64,000 nt of DNA from an uncultured Clostridium sp. (GTDB lineage: Bacteria; Bacillota_A; Clostridia; TANB77; CAG-508), in assembly GCA_948466265.1 (NCBI GenBank), contig CAOJZU010000006.1, forward strand, positions 10,370 through 74,369, in the 5' to 3' direction. Under the pieces are notes generated by a model, which saw nothing but the letters and a program-made list of their open reading frames with translations, was not told the DNA's origin and made no database searches. The position numbers and the translations under genes were made by a program. Within the stretch, counting starts at the first letter, position 1; the number at the start of each line of letters is the position of its first letter. Positions 56,416-64,000 of the stretch are shown in pieces.

Positions 56416-58384
56416 CTACTCAATTCTATACTTTTCCTTTATATGTAAAAAGAACTGTTTCACTTCCATTACGAGTTCCATTGGTAGGTCTACCCTATAC
56501 ATAAACTTTGGAATAGGTATCTTCGCTCTACTAAATTTTATTTTTTCAAAATATAGTTTCTTATTTTCCAAATCTATTTTGGTTAGTTTAAATCCTTGAT
56601 TTTTCCAGCTTTCAGCTATTGACCATCGTCCTTTATTTGTAAAATACGTTCTATATGCATATGCAGAGTTACATAGCTTAAAGCCACATATTCTTTCAAT
56701 GTCTGTAAACTTTAATGTAACTTTATTTCTTCGTAAGTTATGGAAATACTCTGTAAGTCTTATAAATTTACTCTCTTTTTTTCTTTTTTGGTTGTTGGAT
56801 GTAATTTCCTTTAGTAATTCATTAACACTAATATCTTTTATATCTTTATCTTCTAATTTTACATATTGTATCTGTGACCTTTCGCAAAATTTATGAACAT
56901 AAGCAATATTATTTGTATTTTTGTTTATTCTACTGCCCTTATATATTATTGTTTTCTCTTGATTTATATCTATCTTATTTTTGCAAATATAACATATCCC
57001 CTCTTGCCTTTCCCATACTTTTCTATATTTACCTACAACATTACTTATATCTCGTTCTCTTTCTATTTCTTCAAAATATTCTCTATCTATAAATACATTT
57101 TTAGACAAATCTATTTTTTGTGGTTTTACAAGTACTGTTTCTTCCATATTCTGTATGCGTATACTCTGATTATTTGGAACTGCAAATATACCTCTACCTA
57201 TTGAGTCTTTTATCCAAAACTTTCTTTTTATTTGTTCAAGTGTTAAATCAGGATATTTCTCCGTCATAAATTTTAACAAAAGAGCATTAATAATAACATC
57301 TAAATACCTAAAAATTTCTGTAGATTCTTCGCATTTGTGATAAGTAGTAAAGCCAGTTATTTTCGCATTAATACTTTTGATTAGACTACCTCCGTGTTTT
57401 ATTGCTTTTCCCATTAAAAATTAAGTCTTCTATCTCTATTTCAAAATTTTTAACTGCTTTATCACTTGGAATACATCTAAGTATTCCATCCTTCATAATA
57501 TAAAATCTTGATAGAAATTCAAATCCGTTCTTTTTTATATTTACAATTTTTGTTTTCTTTTCTGACAGTTCTAAGCCTCTTTCTGCTACAAATGTTCTAA
57601 TTCTTTCTAAGAATTTCTTTGCATCTTTTTCTGTTCCACAGCTTACTAAAAGGTCATCGGCAAATCTTATGCAATAGCCATTTTTAAAGTCTGTAATTTC
57701 TTTCCCTTGTATTTCATACAAGGTACGTTGCAATCCGTCTAAAACCATATTTCCAAGTATTGTACTCATATTGCATCCTAAGGAAATTCCTTCTTCTTTA
57801 CTAAAAAACTCTCCATTTAATATATAACCACAATTTAGAAATTCTTTTAATACATTTCTATCCATTGGAATGTTGCTCATAATCCATTTGTGAAAAATCG
57901 AATTATAATATGCTTTAATGTCTGTTACAAGCACCCAATCTGCACTTTCCGTATCTGTAAAGCAGTCCATAATAACGCTATGTGCAAGTTGTGGAGAACG
58001 CCCTTTGCGAAACGCAAAAGATTTCCTATCTCCCCATGCCTCTTCCATTGGTTCTAGTGCATAAGAATACAAAACCTGCATTGCTCTATCTGCATACGTT
58101 GGTATTCCTACCGTTCTTGTTTTCCCTGTTTTAGTATCACAAAACTCAAAAAATCTTAAGTGCTTAGCTTCATATTTTCCATTATTTAAACATATTGCTG
58201 CTTTGATTTTTTCACTCGCTTTTCTCCAAATAATTTTATCTACTCCTGCTGTTCCTATTGGAGTTTGTGAAATTTTCCTTATTGCTAACATTCTAGCTTC
58301 AGATGAATAAACTATTTTATCTTGAACTTGTCTTATCTTTTTTCTATTATGTGAAAACGCTACTTTAGTTAATTTACATTGCAA
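56416..58384 (-). CDS. group II intron-type reverse transcriptase/maturase with HNH domain (one CGG +1 site)
   Basis: 655 aa after skipping at 57394 (NKTGGSLIKS). The order is an RT0-like N-terminus, GTAGVDKIIW, GIPTYADRAMQVL, SFAFRKGRS, and the catalytic CIRFADDLLVSC (F in place of Y in the YADD box). A maturase-like X region and the HNH domain CYICKNKI...HKFCERS follow. The ORF start is uncertain: TTG 58384 lies just after an in-frame TAA. Ahead of that TAA the same frame (YWNDYDFEKA) looks like the true N-terminus. No intron domain V follows directly. It may be an orphaned enzyme that works elsewhere. It obeys the host CGG rule. Confidence 0.85.
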
Positions 58385-58554
58385 TTCAAATAGTCTTTCT
58401 TAAGCCTTCTCGAAATCATAATCATTCCAATATTTTCCCAATAGTTCATCTGAAAAATCTGCTCTAATAACTACATTTTCTTTCAATTCTTCTTTACTAA
58501 AATATTCGTTTGAAATATATATTACTTTATTTGTATATAGGTTGTTTTGACTTA

Positions 58555-59330
58555 TTATATCTTTATTACAAGTTCTATTGGACAATGGTCTGATCCTCCT
58601 ATTTCTTTTAAGATGTTTACTTCCCTTATATTACTTTTTAAATAATTTGACACTAGAATATAATCTAATCTCCAACCTGACTTTTTTTCTTCTCTATTAT
58701 CGTTATTAGTCCAAAAGGAAAACTCTCGCATCTGTGGGTGCATATATCTATATGAATCTATAAAGCCTATGTCTAGTAACTTTTGGAAATTTCCTCGTTC
58801 TTCATCTTCAAATTTGTCTATAAAACTATTCTTTTGAAAATTACATATATCTATTTTATTTTATTTTTATGTATGTTGAAATCGCCACAAATTATTGCGT
58901 CTTTCTTTGTTTCTAACTTCTCTATGTATTCTATAAAATTATTATCAAATTCTTGTCTATATATCCTTCTTTCATTTTCTGATGAATGTGGAACATATAC
59001 ACTTACTAAATAGAAATCGTCATATTCTAATGTAATTACCCTAGATTCATTATCTGCTTGGTACACTTCTCCATACTCATCTTCTATTTCCATTCCAATT
59101 AAAACATTTATTGGCTCTTTTTTTGCAAAAATACCAACTCCAGAGTAACCACTCCTTTGAGAAAAATTAAAATATTTATAATATCCTTTAAGTTCTATTT
59201 CTAACTTTTCTTTACAAAATTTCGTCTCTTGGACACAAATAAAGTCAGCCCCCAGCTGACTTACATTTTTTTCAAAATTTTTATTTATAATTGCCTTTAA
59301 TCCATTAATATTCCAAGATATAATTTTCAT
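58555..59330 (-). CDS. exoA: exodeoxyribonuclease III, frameshifted in an A/T-rich run
   Basis: 258 aa if one base is added in the run at 58851-58869. It starts MKIISWNINGLKAIINKNF, with QETKF as the catalytic Glu motif, GVGIFAKKEP, then CGDFNIHKN at the break. The other frame continues DEERGNFQKLLDIGFIDSYR, WRLDYILVS and GGSDHCPIELV, the family C-terminus. The break is in AAAATAAAATAAAAT, so polymerase or sequencing slippage is the likely cause. It is not a CGG site. It repairs abasic sites and 3' blocks. Confidence 0.85.
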
Positions 59331-59421
59331 TTCTAATTCCCCTATTTAATATAACATATATTCTAATCATTTATAGCTTTCGGTCTTAAAAAGACAAAAT
59401 ATTAAATTAGTTACCCATAAA

Positions 59422-59757
59422 TTATAGTTTTTGTTTTTTCTCAATTTCTTTAATGTATTTATTAACTATTGTTTTCAAATGAATAGCATTTTTATCGGTT
59501 ATTGCACATTCTATCATTAATCCATCACCTTTTACTTTTTCAAAATATGTATTATCTAAAAACTGTAAAAATTGAATGATTTTTAGCAAATCTATTTTAT
59601 GATACATTAAAGTACATACTACATATATCTCATTAGACATAACTTGTAATTCATTTTCATTCATTTCTTTATAATATTTTTTTAAATCTTTCTCTATATC
59701 AAATATCATTTCCTTTTGATACGATGTATTCAATAATTTTGAATATTTTTCCATCAT
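59422..59757 (-). CDS. small protein of unknown function
   Basis: 111 aa, Lys/Glu/Asn-rich and probably all-helical. No signal, membrane helix or known motif. The ribosome site is weak. Composition matches the backbone. It sits between exoA and the divergent HTH gene. Confidence 0.5.
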   Translation of the reverse strand: MMEKYSKLLNTSYQKEMIFDIEKDLKKYYKEMNENELQVMSNEIYVVCTLMYHKIDLLKIIQFLQFLDNTYFEKVKGDGLMIECAITDKNAIHLKTIVNKYIKEIEKKQKL

Positions 59758-59961
59758 TTACCATTCTTTATAATTATTCTTTGACATTTTCTTTATATTT
59801 ATACATTCCATCACATAATTAATATTTATATCGTTTTGCATTTTTATTTTTTTTGCAATATTTGTTTTTTATTTTTTGACCACACCCGTGTTGTCTATAA
59901 TATCAAAAAAATATAGTAAAATCAATCTGTAAAATTTAAAAAGTTGGAGATTATATTTTTT

Positions 59962-60226
59962 ATGAGTAATATTAAAAAATTCGATGGAAAGCTTAATATG
60001 ATTCGGTAGTAACATAAGGCATTACAGAAAAAATAAAAATATGTCTTTAGTAGATTTATCTAATAAACTTATGTTGTATGGAATTGATATTCATAAAAAT
60101 GCTCTTCAAAGGCTAGAGTGTGGTCAAAGAATTATAAAAGATTATGAACTTGCTGCATTGTCAAAAGTTCTAAATGTATCTACTGATATGTTACTAAAAG
60201 ATTTTATAAATAGTTTAGATAAATAG
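59962..60226 (+). CDS. helix-turn-helix (Xre-like) regulator (one CGG +1 site)
   Basis: 87 aa from ATG 59962. The skip at 60004-60006 restores NMIGSNIRHYRKNKNMSLVDL and removes a stop directly after the CGG. LVDLSNKLMLYGIDIHKNAL followed by RLECGQRIIKDYELAALSKVL is a typical Xre/Cro recognition region. Read without the skip, the gene would seem to begin only at 60041 and lose its first helix. Target genes are unknown; the neighbours are accessory. Confidence 0.8.
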
Positions 60227-60400
60227 AGTAATTTCTTTCATTTATTTTTTCCATTTCTTGCTTTTTGTATTATAGCATAATAAATGGATTATTTTGTAAA
60301 CTCTTGTCGAAATAGAAAACTTTTATACACTTAACAGATACTATGCAATTATCCGATTCCATTCGTAAAAAACTAAATTTTTAATGTAAAGCAAAATCAA

Positions 60401-60545
60401 ATCGAGTAGGAACTGAATAATTATTTTATTTAGTGTCCTCTCACACCACCACAATGGATAGCTTGTGCTTCTCTATGCGATTGGCGATATATACCTCCGC
60501 TACGGACTTTCACCGATTAGCTAAACGACATGCCTGTCGTACCTT
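60401..60545 (-). mobile_element. truncated group II intron remnant
   Basis: On the minus strand: GCTAATCGGTGAAAGTCC (a domain I-type stretch), then GTGGTGGTGTGAGAGG and the 3' ending CCTACTCGAT. The long central part and ORF are missing, so it is a deleted copy or a short non-coding relative of the copy at 52731. The gap from 60227 to 60400 holds nothing I can identify. Confidence 0.6.
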
Positions 60546-60593
60546 AAAAAAGACGCACCATGTCAATTAGTGTGTCTTTTTTGTTTTTTATTC

Positions 60594-61886
60594 TTATATC
60601 AAAAAGCTTGCATATAGCGGAATTGATTTTATTCCATTTGCTTCTCCAAAGTTTTTTGTAGAAATTCTTATGCTATATTTCGGTTTGTATCGGTTTATAT
60701 AATAGTTCAAACTCTTAGATGTTGTATTATCTGATGATTTTACTTCTACTGGAATAATATCCCCTTCTATATTTAATAAAAAGTCAACTTCATACATATT
60801 GTTTATGCTCCAATAATATAATTCTCTATATTTGTTATATATATTTTGTGCTACATAATTTTCTGTAAGAGCACCTTTATATAGCATATTTTTTTCTGTT
60901 ATAATTTCATTAACACTTATCTTAGATAACACTCTTAGAAGCCCTATATCATTCAAATATATTTTAAAATTTTCTTCTGTATATGCTGTTAATGGTGATT
61001 TTGGTGTGGCTATTCCTTGACACTTTAGTATCATATTACTTGAAATTAGCCAATCCATAGAAGAAGCATATTCTCTTGTTCTAGCAGATTTCTCGACTAA
61101 GCTATATTTGAATTTTTTATTTTCCTTTCCTAATTGTGCTGGAATTGAATTATATATTTTGTTATTTCTTATGGCTTCGATGTTTTCTGTATATTTAGAC
61201 ATATCAGCTAAATATGACATTATTATCATATTCAAAGTATTATCTTCGTACTTCATTATATCTTTGTCACATTCTATATAATGTAAAATTGAAGCTGGCA
61301 TTCCTCCTATACAAATATATTCGTTATAAAGTTTAATTGTTTTCTGGTGAACAGCCTCTAACATTGGTTTCATAAAGGCATAGCTTTCTCGTATGGCTTT
61401 TGCCAATTTTTCTTCTCCAATTGCCCAAAGAAATTCTTCAAAATCCATTGGATATAGATATTCTATCCAAACTTTACCAACAGGAAATGAACTTTTAAAT
61501 CTATTTATTTTCACACCTAACAAACTTCCTGCTACTATTATCTTATAATTTTTATCACTCTCACAAAAATATTTAAGCGAACTTATTGCTCTTTCTGAAA
61601 CTTGTATCTCGTCAATAAAAATTATAGTTTCTTCTATATTAATATTTCTGCTAAGAATTATTTCCATATTCTTTATTATCTCATCTGGATTTATAGTATC
61701 TTCAAATATATTTTTAATATCTTCCATAAGGTCAAGATTTATATATACGTAATCTTTAAATTCATTTTTACAAAATTCTGTTATAATATATGTCTTCCCT
61801 ATTTGTCTTGCTCCAACTAACATATAGGGCATATTTATTTTATTTTCCTTCCAATTTAGCAATTTATCATATAATTTCCTTTTCAT
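60594..61886 (-). CDS. AAA ATPase with DUF4143 domain
   Basis: 430 aa. Walker A is VGARQIGKTYIITEF near residue 23 and Walker B TIIFIDEIQ near 88. The C-terminal DUF4143 part has LTENYVAQNIYNKYRELYYW and DFLLNIEGDIIPVEVKSSDN, where D, E and VEVK are the residues of a PD-(D/E)XK-like fold. Such ATPases are common, multi-copy accessory genes of uncertain role in Clostridia and Bacteroidia. Intact, with no zero-frame CGG. Confidence 0.87.
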   Translation of the reverse strand: MKRKLYDKLLNWKENKINMPYMLVGARQIGKTYIITEFCKNEFKDYVYINLDLMEDIKNIFEDTINPDEIIKNMEIILSRNINIEETIIFIDEIQVSERAISSLKYFCESDKNYKIIVAGSLLGVKINRFKSSFPVGKVWIEYLYPMDFEEFLWAIGEEKLAKAIRESYAFMKPMLEAVHQKTIKLYNEYICIGGMPASILHYIECDKDIMKYEDNTLNMIIMSYLADMSKYTENIEAIRNNKIYNSIPAQLGKENKKFKYSLVEKSARTREYASSMDWLISSNMILKCQGIATPKSPLTAYTEENFKIYLNDIGLLRVLSKISVNEIITEKNMLYKGALTENYVAQNIYNKYRELYYWSINNMYEVDFLLNIEGDIIPVEVKSSDNTTSKSLNYYINRYKPKYSIRISTKNFGEANGIKSIPLYASFLI

Positions 61887-61950
61887 AATTTGCCTCCTTG
61901 ATATTATTTCTTATATATATTATAACTTTTTTATACAAAAAAGTCAACAA

Positions 61951-62005
61951 AAAACGTGATTGTATCACGTTTTTTGTTGCAGTTTTCGTGATTATATCAC
62001 GTTTT
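61951..62005. terminator. two tandem CGTGAT-N3-ATCACG hairpins after dnaJ
   Basis: AAAACGTGAT/ATCACGTTTT at 61951-61973 and CGTGAT/ATCACG at 61987-62001 share the same arms and are 32 bp centre to centre. The first has A and T tracts and ends the dnaK-dnaJ transcript on the minus strand. A pair of identical palindromes in front of the ATPase gene could also be a regulator-binding site. Confidence 0.65.
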
Positions 62006-62007
62006 CC

Positions 62008-63154
62008 TTAACCAAATATTCCCTTCTTTCTAATAGGCGGTTGCTCGTTCATTGTTTTTGCAAGTTTCTCTATTAGATCTCTTTGCTCTTTTGTTAATCT
62101 TTTTGGAGTTTGAACAATAACTGTAAATATAAAATCTCCTTTTGATTTGCCATTTATGCTTGTAAATCCTTTTTGCTTAATTCTAAATTTTGTTCCTGTT
62201 TGTGTTCCTTCTGGAATTCTGAATTTTTCCTTACTTCCATCTACCATAGGAATTTCAAGCTCTGCTCCAAGTATTGCTTGTGTTATAGTAACTGGAATAT
62301 CACATAACACATGTGTATCTTTTCTTACATAGATAGAATGATGTTTTATATGTACTACAATGTAAAGATCTCCATTTGGTCCACCATTTTGTCCTGGCGC
62401 ACCTTCATTTCTTAGTACTACAGTTTGACTATCGTCTATTCCGAGCAGGAATACTTACAGAGATTTTTGTTTGTTTCTTTATTTTTCCTTTTCCTCTACA
62501 TTTATCACAAACTTCTCTAATTATCTTTCCTGTTCCTCCACATGTCGTACATGTTCTTGAAGTTTGCATTTGTCCAAATAATGTAGATTGTACTTGTCTA
62601 ACTTGACCTGTTCCACCGCAAACACCACATGTATCTACTTTAGAACCTGGTTTTGCTCCATTTCCATGGCAAACATCACATACTTCTTCACGATATAGAC
62701 TGACTTGTTTTTTTACTCCCATGTATGCTTCTTCGAAGGTTATTTCTATATCTGTCCTTAAATCTGCTCCTTTTGTCGGTCCATTAGAAGCTCTCTTACT
62801 TCTCTTTCTGCCTCCCCCAAATATTGAAGATACTATATCGTCTAAGTCTATATCAAAGCCATCAAAGCCTGAAGATGTATATGAATAATAACCTCCACCT
62901 GGGTTACCATTAAAGCCTGCACCCCCTGGTCCATTTGCTCCAAATCTATCATACATATCTCTTTTTTGCTTATCTGATAGTGTTTCATATGCTTCATTTA
63001 CTTCTTTAAACTTTGCTTCTGCTTCTTTTTTATTATCAGGATTAGCATCAGGGTGATATTTTTTTGCAAGCTTTCTATATGCTTTTTTCAGTTCTTCGTC
63101 TGTTGCATTTTTATCTACTCCTAGGACTTCATAAAAGTCTCTTTTTTCAGCCAT
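62008..63154 (-). CDS. dnaJ: chaperone DnaJ (one CGG +1 site)
   Basis: 381 aa from ATG 63154 (GGAG upstream). The J domain (residues 3-70) carries HPD in [11 protein letters not shown] short G/F region follows, then four zinc repeats: [24 protein letters not shown] and CDKCRGKG. The skip at 62443 restores [14 protein letters not shown] at the start of the C-terminal substrate domain, which then runs to the end. TGC GGT near 62614 is off-frame and not shifted. Confidence 0.95.
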
Positions 63155-63490
63155 TTCTTTCTCCTCTCGTTCAAACAATAACCGGCATCTTGCGTTGTTA
63201 CTACTCGGTAAATTCCTCATCAACGTACCTTCGTACGCCTCAGAGGCCATTTACCTTATGCGTCTAGCAATATACCGATTCTTGTTTGAACTCTTATTCT
63301 CTTTTTGTTGGTCGTTTCTTCTGAAGGACAAGCGTCAGAATGCTGCTCCTACTTATATTATCTTTAATTTGGACAAGAATTAGTAAGATGCAAGGCGTTC
63401 AAGGCAAATTGCCTGAGACTAGGCTAATGCCTGTCGAAGGCAATTTGTCCGTAGAACAACGACTCAAATTGCTGATTATTGTTCAAATTA
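63155..63490. other. long, highly structured dnaK-dnaJ spacer
   Basis: 336 bp without a supported gene. It holds nested inverted repeats: GGTAAAT...ATTTACC near 63205-63255 with CCTCTGAGG inside, and AAGGCAAATTGCCT, AGGCTAATGCCT and GGCAATTTGTCC at about 63395-63450. It is much GC-richer than the rest. It looks like one or two repeat elements or a structured RNA placed inside the chaperone operon. Confidence 0.55.
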
Positions 63491-64000
63491 TTATTTGTTT
63501 TCATCTTCTACATTATAATCTGCATCATATACATTTCCGTCTGCACCTTCTTTTGGACCATTTGCTTCTCCTGCCCCTCCTGCTTCAGCTCCAGCATTTG
63601 GATTAGCTTGCTTATATAGCTTTTCAGATAATTCATAGAATACTGTTGTTAGTTTTTCTGTTGCTTCTTTTATCTTATCAGAATCATTTCCTTCTAATGC
63701 TTTTTTTACATTGTCTACTTCTGTTTCTACTTTTGCCTTTTCTTCTCCACTTATCTTGTCTCCTAATTCTGTCATTGTTTTTTCGCAATTATATACTAAG
63801 CTTTCTGCATTATTTCTAACTTCTATTTCATCTTTCTTCTTCTTATCTTCACTTGCATGTGCTTCTGCGTCTTTTACAGCTTTTTCGATATCTTCGTCAG
63901 AAAGATTTGAGCTTGCTGTTATTGATACATTTTGTTCATTTCCTGTTGCCATATCTTTTGCAGATACATGAACTATACCATTTGCATCTATATCAAATGT
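63491..64000 (-). CDS. dnaK: chaperone DnaK, C-terminal part (continues past the window edge)
   Basis: Partial: the 3' 169 codons, running off the right edge. [16 protein letters not shown] is the end of the substrate-binding beta domain. The helical lid and a Gly/Ala/Glu-rich tail ([18 protein letters not shown], then YNVEDENK) follow. It reads into dnaJ in the usual order. GAC GGA near 63537 is off-frame and not shifted. Confidence 0.93.
   Translation of the reverse strand, partial: TFDIDANGIVHVSAKDMATGNEQNVSITASSNLSDEDIEKAVKDAEAHASEDKKKKDEIEVRNNAESLVYNCEKTMTELGDKISGEEKAKVETEVDNVKKALEGNDSDKIKEATEKLTTVFYELSEKLYKQANPNAGAEAGGAGEANGPKEGADGNVYDADYNVEDENK

Noticed and set aside
57386..58384. Diversity-generating retroelement or retron
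   Set aside because: The enzyme has maturase and HNH regions typical of group II intron proteins, and I see no template/variable repeat pair or msr-msd structure nearby.

Overview
The window is low-GC, AT-rich DNA from a Gram-positive, Clostridia-like bacterium. This rests on strong GGAGG ribosome sites, consensus sigma-A promoters, simple hairpin terminators, a probable 2,4-diaminopentanoate dehydrogenase, DUF4912 next to a GH57 enzyme, MscL, VanZ and LytR-CpsA-Psr proteins. Almost all backbone genes lie on the minus strand. I found no rRNA, tRNA or CRISPR array.

Main observation. Taken literally, 27 backbone genes are broken by frameshifts, many of them several times. At all 63 such breaks the zero-frame codon is CGG, and skipping its C to read GGN as glycine restores a full-length, family-typical protein (43 GGA, 10 GGT, 6 GGG, 4 GGC). 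I found no zero-frame CGG used as arginine in any backbone gene. At least 45 CGG triplets lying across codon boundaries (AAC GGA, ATC GGT, TCG GAG and so on) cause no shift. The effect therefore depends on reading frame, which points to the ribosome and argues against base-calling error or RNA editing. The simplest models are a quadruplet-reading glycine tRNA (CGGN) or obligatory +1 movement at an unassigned CGG codon. Four standard exceptions are a nonsense codon in a glycosyltransferase (51570), an in-frame TAA before the reverse transcriptase (58400), and indels in A-rich runs in exoA and in the gene at 55672-56369.

Layout, 1-12.1 kb: MATE exporter and cytidylate-kinase-like gene, VanZ protein, sugar-phosphate isomerase-like gene, diaminopentanoate dehydrogenase, TVP38 protein, an acquired lipoprotein gene, then carAB. 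12.1-25.3 kb: tsf-rpsB, a D-Ala-D-Ala carboxypeptidase with nine CGG sites, an unusual operon alternating two acyltransferases with two GT8 glycosyltransferases, an ABC exporter, a probable 6S RNA gene, a WG-repeat protein and tgt. 25.3-34 kb: mscL, rpmA, rplU, a glycosyltransferase, a DUF4912-GH57 pair, a HAD phosphatase, an ORF6N/PLD protein and queA. 34-50 kb: a dense housekeeping run on the minus strand (metG, tmk, nadD, pyrH, frr, ispA, uppS, cdsA, rseP, an NMN adenylyltransferase-like gene), preceded by glgP, LCP, argS and pfkA. 50-62 kb: an accessory region with acquired genes, a nonsense-interrupted glycosyltransferase, an intact IS1182-type element, group II intron remnants, an intron-type reverse transcriptase, exoA and an ATPase. 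The window ends in dnaJ and the 3' part of dnaK.

Two acquired genes (50458-50763 and 54634-55131) do use zero-frame CGG where arginine is expected. Under the host rule each would stop within about ten codons, so the decoding system may act as a barrier to incoming genes. The reverse transcriptase follows the host rule, and the IS transposase contains no zero-frame CGG.
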